Source: Candidatus Ribeiella danica (GTDB lineage: Bacteria; Chloroflexota; Chloroflexia; Chloroflexales; Roseiflexaceae). Taken from it: a DNA stretch of 64,000 bases. Shown here one piece after another: positions 25,800 through 34,690 of this stretch. Position 1 is the first letter of the stretch, and the number at the start of each line of letters is the position of its first letter. The translations under genes were made by a program, and so were the position numbers. The stretch spans positions 2,232,001 through 2,296,000 of the forward strand of contig JADKFS010000001.1 of the NCBI GenBank assembly GCA_016717335.1, in the 5' to 3' direction. The notes below the pieces were generated by a model. That model saw nothing but the letters and a program-made list of their open reading frames with translations. It made no database searches and had not been told where the DNA came from.

Positions 25800-26047
25800 G
25801 TATAGCGCCATCTCTAATTTGTGTCAATACACAAATTAGAGATGCGTGTGACGTAAAGTCTTGCCCTTCCCCCTCTCACCCCTTGCCCCCGCTCCCTTGG
25901 GTCAGCGGGGCAAGAGGTATGCGGGCGGCGGGCGCTTCGCGCCCGCCGCCTCGCACCTGTTTATCCCCTCCCCACGCGGCGGGGAGGGGGCCGGGAGGAA
26001 GGGTATGCAAAAACGCACGTCACACCCATTGGAGATGGCGCTATTAT
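25800..26047. mobile_element. Putative MITE-like element with TATAGCGCCATCTC ends
   Basis: Left end TATAGCGCCATCTC (about 25801-25814), right end GAGATGGCGCTATTA (about 26031-26045), inverted. Inside the left end is a perfect palindrome CATCTCTAATTTGTG / CACAAATTAGAGATG (25811-25846), followed by GCGTGTGACGT, whose complement ACGTCACACCC occurs near the right end. The middle carries GC-rich hairpins. About 248 bp and non-coding. Confidence 0.55.
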
Positions 26048-26073
26048 CAGCTGTAGATTCTATAGTTCTGCGT

Positions 26074-27567
26074 TTACCCAAGCGCGCTCAGTGGGATAAT
26101 CTCCGAGTGCTTCACCTGTTTCTGGCGCTTTGATGGTTTTCGCTGTCCATGGATATCTAGTGCTGCACGGAATGCACGGCTCGCAGTAGTATCATCACAT
26201 AGATCCACAGCGCGGGATAAGAATTTGCCGTTGTTTAGGACTGACATGAGCGCTTCGAGTTCCAGGTAGTCGGAGCCCTGCAAGCCAGGATATCGTTGCT
26301 GATTGACCTCTAGGAATGGCAGGAACTTGCCATTCAGATGCTGGAGATCCCATCCACGTTCGCCATGCAGATAGCCAGCATACTCACGATATACATTTGT
26401 TCCAGGTACTGGAGTGAAGAGCATTGGGATGATCGAACCGACCATCATGGTGCACATACACGACACCGTCCAGAATGTCCTCCAGCTTGTCATCAGGTAA
26501 GCCGAAAAGGACAAACGCATTAATCGCCTGAGTGCGTTCTCTGAACCCCGCTTGAATCGCTGCATCAAGCGCTCGTTCGAAAGATGCTGTGCTGGCATGA
26601 CGCCGATTCCATCCCTGATTTGTCTCCCATTTCAAAGCCTCGAATGGCAAGTGTACTTTCTCAAACCCGGCCCGCTTCATGGTGCGAAGCAGTTCAACCG
26701 TTAACAGACGGGTTTCGAAGCCTTCCGGCGCGTATAGTTGCAGTTTGTGCCCGCGCTCGATAATCAGTTCTAATATCTCTTGAAGATGGCCCTTAAGAAC
26801 CAGTGCATTATCCTCATAGAAGCCAAATCGTCGGATATTGAATCGATCCATTTTGTCTTCGATCTCTTCAAGCACATCCTCAGGCGTTCGCGAACGCATT
26901 TTATTGGATCCATTGTTTAGTGCTCGCGCTGCGCAGTAATTGCAATCCCACGGGCAGCCGCGACTTGTGGTGAGAATGGCGTAGCTCGGCGTTTGCGTAT
27001 ACAAACTGAGATCAGTCGGCAAGTTACTAGCTGCCGTCAACTCACCTTTGAAAACGATGTCTGCCCCTATATTCTCTACGGCGTGCTCTGGCGCTAATGT
27101 TGGATATATTCCACCGACTATGATATGTGCATTCGGATACATTTGGCGAATGCGTGCTACCGCGTCACGGGTGCTTTCCACCAGTACGTCATGCCTGAAG
27201 TAATCCACACCTCATCTGGCGGCTCTGGCAGCGCTTTAAGGCGTTGCTGTACTATCGGCCATTCCAAGCCAAAGTGCCAGACACGTCTGATAATGTTGCC
27301 ACGATCGACAATTATCTGTTTGTTGTCAGACCCGCGATGGAATGTTTTCTTGACGTTGCCACGTGCGTCAGTATCCATGCAATCGATGAGATCTAGATTG
27401 TAGCCAAGCGACTTTAGTAGAGTCGCAATCCGCAGCAATCCCGCTGGTTGACTCCACCGTGCCCAGTACTGAGCGTCGTACACCGGCGGGTTGAACAGCA
27501 AGACTCGTCGCTATCCAGAGTTTACCTGCTCCGGTTGAAAGGTTGCTTCTGTATGAAGTTGCGTCAT
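26074..27567 (-). pseudogene. B12-binding-like radical SAM enzyme gene, interrupted (one amber, two frameshifts)
   Basis: Reconstructed product about 495 residues. The ATG at 27567 lies 19 bases after the upstream paralogue; codon 19 is TAG (27511-27513), after which the frame continues RRVLLFNPPVYD, matching the paralogue's SRVLLINPPIYD. Shifts are needed near 27175 (TYWW to ESTRDAVARI) and 26450 (VVYVHH to MVGSIIPMLFTPVPGT). Domains: N-terminal B12-binding-like Rossmann part (IIVGGIYPTLAPEHA), radical SAM core with SRGCPWDCNYCAARA (the C-x3-C-x2-C cluster motif), then a C-terminal helical part (LNGKFLPFLEVNQQRYPG...). Class-B-like methyltransferases and BchE-type enzymes share this layout; the substrate is unknown. 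If the lesions are sequencing errors the enzyme is intact. Confidence 0.78.
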
Positions 27568-27586
27568 CGTTTCACCGCTGGTAGTT

Positions 27587-28930
27587 TCAAGGTTCCCTTG
27601 ATATCTTCGGGCGGATCCAAGCTTGCCGCCCAATACTATCGCGGAACAATCGCGATATCAAGCCATTACCTAAGAAGTCGAAAGTTTCTGTACGATACTT
27701 GGCGTTAAGCACGCTTGCCAAACCAAGTATGCTCAAATAGTCAGTGAAGGAACACTTATTGAGATGGCGGAACGGAAAGAGCTTTCCATTCTGATCTTCT
27801 AAGGAAATTTTAGGCAAATCTCTTGGGGAAGGCTGATAAGGCCAGAATATGAGCGACCCCAAATGATGCACGAGTTTGGTTGCTACTTTCCCTCGTGCCT
27901 CCAATGACTCGCCAGGCCGTCCAAGGCAGAGTGACGCAGTCACGGCATCTGTACGAATTCGAAATCCGGCACGCTCACAGGCCTTCGCAGCAAGGGCAGC
28001 ATGGCCGATAAGGGCTTCATCAGCATCGGCGCCAACAGGGGCACCTCGGTCGTCAGCAAAACATACCTGTGCGTAACCTGCTTGCTTCATCAACGTTGCT
28101 AGCTCAGGATGGTTAGCAAAATCACGCAGCGGTATTGTACCAAGCGCCGATAGACGTACCCGAATACCTTGCGAAGCGATCTGCTCTAACAGCTCGCAGT
28201 AACTCTCGCGATGATCACTTGTCACGCCGTGATCCAGAAAGGCAAAGGATTGAACATTGTAATCAGTACGCAGCCTACTCATCTCTTCGAGTATCTCTGC
28301 CGCAGCTCGCTGTCCATCGTGAAGTGCAAGGTAAATACTATCTGGCTTCGTGCTGTAGTGCGCCAGATTCGGTGTCAGCAGAGCAAGCTCCGACCAATCC
28401 AATGCTCCTACTACATCAGCCAGTGTCTGTGAACGGGCGTGTTCTGGAGCGAGTTCAGCATACGCTCCAATGAGACATATACGGCTGTCTGGAAAGATGC
28501 CCTTTGCTGTAGCAATAACCTCTTTGGCGCCTTCCCACCAGAAGGTAGTAGCACATTCGACATAGATGATGTCAGGTTGCCACTGTGCACGTAGAAAGGC
28601 CCGCAGTGCTTTTTCTATTGCAGGCAGCGACATGCCAAATCGCCAGACATTCACCGTGTGTGTATCAACGTCGATAGTTCGAGCCAGTACCTTACGCAAT
28701 GGCTTACTATCTGCTAAGGCAACCGCGTCAATAATACGAACATCCGCGCTTGCATTCTGAAAGTATGTGGAAAGCCACAATAGTCGAATTGGCTGGATAA
28801 ATCTAGCCCAAGGGATACGAATATCGTAGATGGGAGGGTTGATTAATAACACACGAGAGACGTTTTGTGCCAACTCTATGCGTTCGGAGAGGTGTTTGGC
28901 AGTCGAAGGGCCAGTGTTCGAGTCACCCAT
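27587..28930 (-). CDS. Radical-SAM paralogue lacking the [4Fe-4S] cysteine loop
   Basis: 447 residues, intact. Clearly paralogous to the next gene over its whole length: RVLLINPPIYD vs RVLLFNPPVYD; VWRFGMSLPAIEKALRAF vs VWHFGLEWPIVQQRLKAL; TTFWWEGAKEVI vs the corrected MTYWWESTRDAV; GAYAELAPEHA vs GGIYPTLAPEHA; C-terminal EDQNGKLFPF vs QHLNGKFLPF. Where the partner has TSRGCPWDCNYCAARALNNG this protein jumps from SIYLALHDGQ to AAAEILEEMSRL, removing the cluster loop, so it cannot bind the canonical cluster. Likely a non-catalytic partner, perhaps in a heterodimer. First gene of the pair. Upstream sequence has no strong promoter match. Confidence 0.82.
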   Translation of the reverse strand: MGDSNTGPSTAKHLSERIELAQNVSRVLLINPPIYDIRIPWARFIQPIRLLWLSTYFQNASADVRIIDAVALADSKPLRKVLARTIDVDTHTVNVWRFGMSLPAIEKALRAFLRAQWQPDIIYVECATTFWWEGAKEVIATAKGIFPDSRICLIGAYAELAPEHARSQTLADVVGALDWSELALLTPNLAHYSTKPDSIYLALHDGQRAAAEILEEMSRLRTDYNVQSFAFLDHGVTSDHRESYCELLEQIASQGIRVRLSALGTIPLRDFANHPELATLMKQAGYAQVCFADDRGAPVGADADEALIGHAALAAKACERAGFRIRTDAVTASLCLGRPGESLEARGKVATKLVHHLGSLIFWPYQPSPRDLPKISLEDQNGKLFPFRHLNKCSFTDYLSILGLASVLNAKYRTETFDFLGNGLISRLFRDSIGRQAWIRPKISREP

Positions 28931-29297
28931 GATGCCTCCATAAATGGGTTCTTCAAATGGGTTCTTCAGGGCTTGCGCGGGAGCAACTCAGGGTCTATAG
29001 CATCAGGAAGCCCAGGAAGAGTTCTCCTTTTTTGTCAGCCATGTGGCCAGACAGCGCGTTTGCCGTCTGGCTTTGTGATGCGTTAAAACAAGGGCGAAGA
29101 ACGGGCGATTTCCACGGCAACTCCCAAAGAGCCTAAGATGGGATAAAAGGAACAAATGTATTATAGAGCAATGCATGCTTATGTCAATAGGGCGACAGCA
29201 TTATATTGGCATGATGGCGCAAAACCTGTCAAGATTTGTCGTGGTGGAGAGCTGTTTCTGATAACTGACTGCTGTGTGAATATTGCCACATTTGGCA
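28931..29297. other. 367-bp AT-rich spacer
   Basis: No gene. One inverted repeat, GCCAGAC ... GTCTGGC, at about 29048-29075 could form a hairpin. Separates the rSAM pair from the integrase remnant. Confidence 0.45.
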
Positions 29298-29988
29298 TCA
29301 ACGATATGCATTCAGCCGCGTCTGCTCGACTCGTTCTGCAAGATCGTCACTGGAGGGCTGCACATAAATGCGGGTTGTTTCTAGGCTACTTATGCCCTAG
29401 CAGCGCGGCTAGGCCAACAAGGTCGCCTGGATGGTCCTTCAAATAGTTCGTCGCAAACGTATGGCGCAGTGTGTGCGGTGTCGTATCAGCTGGAACCAGA
29501 TCGCGCTTGGCGCAGGAGTCAACAAGTGCCTCGACCATGTCGCTGATTGCGCGACTACTCAGCGCACCACCCTTCTGCCTTCTCCAGAGTGATTCCGAAG
29601 GCTGATGGCGTGACCACGCCACGGCCACAGCCTTCATCGACGCTTAGACACCCCACAACGGTGCAAGATACTCGGCCAGTGCTTGGCGCACAGAGGTGTT
29701 TAGCGGCACATTCCGAGTCTTGTTGCCTTTCCCAAGCCGAATTGTCGCCCAGCCCTGGTGCTTGCCGATCTGGACATCCCCAAGACGGAGCGCCGTACAT
29801 TCGCTGATACGGATGCCAGTCAGTACCATCATCTGGATGATCGCATAATCCTGCGCTGCATGCCGTGTCTGCTGGGTTTCTCGCAGCAGCGCGTTCACGT
29901 GAGCCGGCTTCAACGCCTTCGGCGAGAGCGGTCCGCCTCGACCCACAGCCTTGAGAGGATGTGCCGGCGCTCGGACTGGCGCGCTCAA
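29298..29988 (-). pseudogene. Tyrosine-recombinase (integrase) remnant
   Basis: The catalytic domain is recognisable: TGIRISE (first Arg), GKGNKTR (Lys), HTLRHTFAT (His-x2-Arg), LLGH (late His), and, after a one-base shift near 29388, SSLETTRIYVQPSSDDLAERV with the Tyr nucleophile, ending in a TGA at 29298-29300. An in-frame TAA at 29644-29646 splits it, and the N-terminal core-binding (SAM-like) domain is missing; the sequence upstream belongs to a different gene whose end overlaps it. Inactive unless the stop and shift are sequencing errors. Marks the edge of a formerly mobile segment. Confidence 0.8.
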
Positions 29989-30325
29989 TCTTCATCGTCC
30001 TTCTGCGACAGGCTCATGGCCTCGCCAGTCGGCTCTCCACCCTTTGGCGCGGCGGAGGGATCGGGCGGCACGCGCTGGAGCAGCACGTAGTGATTTCCGC
30101 CCACGTGCAGCAGCGCCTGGTTGAGCAGGGCGGCGCCGCTGCCATACTGGCTCTGCGGCGCGGCCACGACCGGCTGGGCGGCGACGGGCTCGGTCTTCGA
30201 CGACGTCTCCGGCGGCTTGCTCGGGGCCGAGGGCTTCTTCTTCTCCTCAATGCGTTTTTCGCCTCTTCGAACAGCCGGGCTTGCTGGACCATGAATTTGG
30301 CGAGCTGGAAAGGATTGCTATTCAT
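29985..30325 (-). CDS. Small protein overlapping the toxin-like gene, one frameshift
   Basis: ATG at 30325 lies inside the end of the upstream toxin-like gene (its TAG is 30318-30320), a layout that suggests translational coupling. Start MNSNPFQLAKFMVQQARLFEEAK; the frame then needs one extra base in a run of A near 30255-30260 to continue E-E-K-K-K-P-S-A-P-S-K-P-P-E-T and later GAALLNQALLHVGGNHYVLLQRVPPDP, ending at the TGA at 29985. About 113 residues: a helical N-terminus, a Lys/Pro-rich linker and a compact C-terminal segment. Not recognised; by position it could be an immunity or accessory protein, but that is inference only. Confidence 0.6.
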
Positions 30326-33300
30326 CAGGCCCCTGGAGCTTAGGGTACACGCCCGGCTCCGGCCGGTTATCCACCTCGGCGCGCACCAGCGCCTGGACCG
30401 CAGGCGTTACCGTATTTGGGTCCATCGTCTCCGGCGATATGCTTGCGTATCTGTATAATCTGGTCGCCCGGCACGGCGCGCGCCAGCGCCGTGCCGAGAA
30501 GGTTAGGGATGGCAGCTAGCTGTGTCCCGCCCGTCTCTAAGTCGTGGGCGCGCTTCACGTCGCTCAGCGCGTGGATGAGGCAATCGCCGCCGCCAACATT
30601 CGCAACCTGCTGAAACCCCTCGGGCACGCTGCCCTGATGCACGTTCACAGTGACCTTAAAATGATCCGCCACGAGCGTGCCCTCGCCCTCGGCCAGGTAC
30701 GTGCCGGGCAGCGCCATGTCGGCGAGGTAGGCATCTTTGAACTCATCAGATGATCGTCGAGCAGGTTGCCATGCTGGTCCAGCCAGGTGTTGTCGATTGC
30801 GAGCTTGTCGAAGTTCAGGAGCACCTGTGGCGTTCGCAGATTGCGGTCGAGCATACCGAGCGCCGGAGCGCCCGTGCCGGAGGGGCCGCCAAGATCCGAG
30901 CTTTTCGAGCCCGGCGCCGCGCCGAACAGCGTATCGCTCAGCTGCCAGGCGCCGGATGAATCCGCCATCGTTCCATCAGAGGTACCGTCTTTTTTCGTCG
31001 ACTTCGAGCGGCCGCGCGTCTTGCTCTTACGATCGTCGAGGGCGGCCTTCTCGACAACCCCGGCCAGGGCGTTCACGTCGGCGGAGCTTGTGGGCGCCGG
31101 TATGCCAGCCGCGGCCAGGGCGCCGGGGTAGGCCTTTTTCGATCACGAGCAGGTGATTATAGACCAGGGCATCGATCGGCTTCTTCGACTGGTCGATCCG
31201 GACGTCGACCTCGTCCTCCATCTCGTAGTCGTCGCCACCGCTCTCGGCGGCGACCGGCTCGCCTGTCGTGGTCGTCAGGCCACTCATCAGATCGTCGTCC
31301 TCGTCGAGCGACACGCCTGTCGCTGCCGTGATGGCTGTGCTTTTTGATCGGTCTTTCTTCTCGAGGATCTCCGGGTCGGGCAGCGCGGCGCTTCATCCAG
31401 CAGCCCAGGATCGCCGCTTTGACCTCATCCTGCGAGTGCGCGACCTTCGGGACGCCGAGCAGCCCAGGTGCTCGAGCAGGGACTCGGCGGTGATCCGCCT
31501 CTCGCTTGCCCCGATGTCGGCCGCGCCCAGGTGGCGCCCGGAACCTGGTTCGCGGCGGCGAGGAACCGGTTGATCTTCTGCTGCAGCTGCAGGATCTGCG
31601 GCACAAGCGGCGCCGCGGAGACATCCAACGACATGGCGTCATCGCTCGTGCCAGGCGTGCCGGTGGTTGCCTTGGTGGAGCTCGTGTCGCTGTCCAGCAG
31701 GATGGCATCGCCACTCCCGCCCGGCATGTGGTGGTGCTCTCGGCGGTCGTGTCGCCGCCGCTTTCCATCATCACGGTGTCATCGCCCCACCCGGCAAGCC
31801 GTCGCCGGCGGCTGGCGTGGGCGGGCCGGCGGCGCTCGAAAGCCTCGCCCAGCCGCCCTTGCATCTCGGCGATCTCCGGCATCAGCTGGCTCTCGACCAC
31901 GTCCAGCGCCTGCGCGACAGTCTTCTGGTGAAGCGCAGTGCGCACGCGGTCGGAGTGGACCGTCAGGCGGTCGTGTGAGCGCCCATCGTGCCGGAGAGCG
32001 GGACTTCGGCCGCCCGGCCGATCGGATCTCCGAGATCGTGCCGCCCTTGTCGAGGACGACCTGGATGGCGAGCTGGCCCTGCATCTCCGCCAGCTCGGCC
32101 AGCTCCTCCTCGGTCAGCTGCGGCTCCTGGCCTGCCTCGCCCTTCTCGCTCGAAAGGTCCTCTGCTTCGCGCAGATCGCTACTTATACCCTTACCCTCGA
32201 TTTTGGGCTTCTTCTTGGCCGGATCTTCGAGATCCTCCGCCTTCCGCTTCTTACTTTTCTCACCTTGCGATTTGGTCAATTGCTTGACCTGCTCGGTCAC
32301 TTTCTGCTGCGTATTCCTTGCTTCCAATGCGTCTTGCTGCTCATCAAAGTGCATCTTTTTCGTACTGTTACGCCGCGGTCTCGGCGCAAGGATATCAGGC
32401 TTCGACTGCGGCTTGCGCGGCTCCTTCGAGACCCCAACCAGCGCGTAAATCTTCTTCAGCCGCTCTTGAATCGGGGTGAACTTCTCGCTGAGGCTTGTCC
32501 GCCCCTTGTCGTCTTCTGTCTTTTCGTAATCATTGATATACTGGTCGAGGTTGTGCTCCAGGAAAGGGATTTCGCGGGCGAGACCGCCTGCGATCGAGCC
32601 GCGCAGGGCCTTCACCAGCTTGGCGGTCGCGGCCTCCTCGAGAGCCTCGTCGGAGACTGGCGCTGCGCCGGGCGTTGCGTCGGCCAGCGCGCCGAGCACG
32701 CCGGGGTAGCCCAGGCGGATCGTGCGGATATGCTGCCGCGCCATCAGCTCGGCGCGCTCCATCGGGCCCAGACTGTGGTCCAGCCCCGGCGCTATCTCCG
32801 CCAGCTTCGCCGCGTCCTGCTCGATCGCGGCCCAGGTGACCGAGTGGAAGTCGAACAGGCCGAGCACGCTCTCCCAGAGCTCGGCCGGCGACTTCTTCTG
32901 CCCCTGGACATGCTCGCGCAGCGGATCTGCGCTTTCGCCCTTGCCCTTGCCGAACGACCCCTGCGACTTCTGGCCCACGTTGATCGTGGACAGCGGCACG
33001 AGCTCGCGCAGCTCGGGTACGCGCTCACATACTCCTGCAGCTTCGCGACCATGGCGGCCTGGTCGCTCGCGGCGCCGTCTTTGGGCGGCTGCGGCTCGCC
33101 GCAGATCGTCTCCAGGTGCGTGCCGGCCGCCTTCCACTTAGCGGCGATCTTCGGCGGCAGGTTTGGCGCGAGCGCGTAGCCCGGCAGCTCTCTGATGCCC
33201 GCGACCAGCCTATCCAGAGCAACGATCGCGTCGCCGGCCGACTTGCCGGCCAGCGCAGCGCGCACGGCGTTGACGTGGGTTGTGAAGGCAGTCGTGTGAT

Positions 33301-33712
33301 CGCCCATCGAGCTGCCGAACGTGTTTGGCGGCCGGCCGGCCACGAACACATCGCCGATGAGGTCGCCCGCCCCAGGAACGATCTGCGTCACGACGATGCG
33401 CTGCAGCGCCCGCGCGGGCCGTGGGGCATACGTGGGCGCCTGGCCGAACAGAGGGCGGCGGACAGGGGCGGCCGGCAGGGGTAGCGCCGGCTCCTGCCGC
33501 AGGCGATTGAGCGCGCGGTTGCCGAGCGTGCGCTGGAGCCGCAGCACGTCGCGCGGCGTCAGCGCGCCGGGCCTCGCCCCGACGCGCGCCGGGCCCACGT
33601 CCGGCTGTGCCTGCGGATCGGAGGCGTCCAGGTGGCCGGCAGTCGTCTCGCGCGCCCGCGCCCCCGAACCCAGCTGCTCACGCCTGCGCGCAGGCGCTCG
33701 CCTGTTCTTCAT
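30318..33712 (-). pseudogene. Toxin-like / eCIS-effector-like protein with OTU-like C-terminus, about nine frameshifts
   Basis: Reconstructed length about 1130 residues. ATG at 33712 after GGGAGGGC. N-terminus Arg/Pro-rich with LTPRDVLRLQRTLGNRALNRL, the LQRxxGNRA motif common beside DUF4157/eCIS-type effectors. Two copies of a domain with M-G-x-H-T-T-A: GRPPNTFGSSMGDHTTAFTTHVN..VRAAL (about 33390-33240) and, after reframing, GRAAEVPLSGTMGAHTTA-LTVHSDRVRTAL (about 32020-31935). The middle is acidic/basic low complexity (KKKPKIEGKG region). C-terminal part (30717-30367) has VANVGGGDCLIHALSDV, resembling the catalytic Cys motif of OTU-like proteases (Cys codon 30580-30582). Frames switch near 33015, 32005, 31960, 31740, 31520, 31400, 31145, 30740 and 30410. 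Confidence 0.65.
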
Positions 33713-33815
33713 GCTTGCCCTCCCTGACGATCATGACGCGTGGCGCGGGCAGCAGCCAGCGCGCCGGTGGGCCGGCGCCTAGACCCATTATCTTTATGTG
33801 ATGCTTGGCTCGACA

Positions 33816-33824
33816 ATTATAGCA
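33816..33824 (-). promoter_or_regulatory. Extended -10 element upstream of the toxin-like gene
   Basis: TGCTATAAT on the minus strand, about 105 bases before the ATG at 33712. Confidence 0.45.
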
Positions 33825-33829
33825 TGGCC

Positions 33830-34215
33830 GGGGGCTGCGCGCCCCCCGTGCCCCCGCGGGCTGCGCGCCCGAATCGCTTTCGGGGGCTACGCGCCCCCCG
33901 CACCCCCGCGGGCGGGGGTGGGCCGCCACCCCCGCCGCCCCCCGGCCGGGGCGTGCGCCCCTGGACCCCAAAATAATCCTGTCTCTATTGCGAAGCTTGG
34001 CGCGCATGCCCAGCTGAATCCACGCACGACGGGTAGCAACTCGCTATTTCGGGATGTTGCCGGGCATGCGCCACGATGAATAAAATTGAGATGGCGTTCT
34101 TTGCCGGAGGGGGGCCGGGGGAACCGGCGCGGGTTCCCCCGGGCGGGGGCCGGGGGCGCAGCGCCCCGGCCGGCACGGTTCCCAGGGGGCCGGGGCGCAG
34201 CGCCCCGGAGAAAAG
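33830..34215 (+). repeat. Dispersed GC-rich repeat, full-length copy 3
   Basis: Blocks in order: GGGGGCTGCGCGCCCCCCGTG, GGGGTGGGCCGCCACCCC, CCCCGGCCGGGGCGTGCGCC, CCCTGGACCCCAAA, GCGCATGCCCAGCTGAATCC, and TTTGCCGGAGGGGGGCCGGG. A partial second start (GGGGCTACGCGCC) lies inside. Confidence 0.85.
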
Positions 34216-34394
34216 CCGCCGGGGGGGGGGGAGGCTCGCCCGGCACGGGCGCTAGCGGGGGGGCCAGGAACGCCACGCAATTGACGATTTCCTACTCCCC
34301 ACGCGCCCGCTGATTAACAGGCGTGCGCGGCGCCGTTGGCGTATGCTGGTGGGGCGACGCCGGTTAGAACCAACGCCAAGAAGGAGGTAGCACC

Positions 34395-34571
34395 ATGCTT
34401 GACGCGCTGCTGTACGTAAGTCTCGCCGTCATCCTGCTGCTCGCTGCCGGGCGCATGATCGGTCTGCTCATCCGCGTCGTCGTCGCTCTGCTCAGCTCGC
34501 TAGTGAGCCTCGCCGGGACGGTCGTGGTCGTCGGAGCGCTAGTCTGGGTGCTGGCGCAGCTTCTGAAGTAG
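34395..34571 (+). CDS. 58-residue two-helix membrane protein
   Basis: Start ATG at 34395 preceded by AAGGAGGTAGCACC, a near-perfect ribosome binding site. Product begins MLDALLYVSLAVILLLAAGRM and continues as a second hydrophobic stretch (VVALLSSLVSLAGTVVVVGALVWVLAQLL), ending in K. Two membrane helices with a short Arg-containing turn are expected. Not recognised. It precedes the NUDIX gene by 119 bp on the same strand. Confidence 0.72.
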   Translation: MLDALLYVSLAVILLLAAGRMIGLLIRVVVALLSSLVSLAGTVVVVGALVWVLAQLLK

Positions 34572-34690
34572 CGGGGAATTTGCGCCAGCTTGGCCAAGAC
34601 CGGCCGGCTGTGGTAGCATACGCGCGGTACGTCGATTGCGCTCGGGCGCTCCACGGCGGCACGGGGCGCCCGAGCGAATGATGGCTGCTG

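Larger units (their letters stand above)
25369..26073. other. 705-bp GC-rich to palindromic spacer
   Basis: Contains a G-run of 24 (25658-25681), a strongly G-biased 25530-25680 stretch, and a putative inverted-repeat element (25800-26047). No supported gene; the two open frames across it are low complexity. Confidence 0.55.
33713..34394. other. 682-bp repeat-rich spacer
   Basis: Left: promoter of the toxin-like gene. Middle: a full copy of the dispersed GC-rich repeat (about 33830-34215). Right: G-rich tract and leader of a small membrane protein. No gene seen. Confidence 0.55.

Noticed and set aside
25388..25827. Upstream part of the open frame containing the KOW protein
   Set aside because: Low-complexity Pro/Gly/Arg sequence including the G-run; the ATG at 25368 has a proper ribosome binding site.
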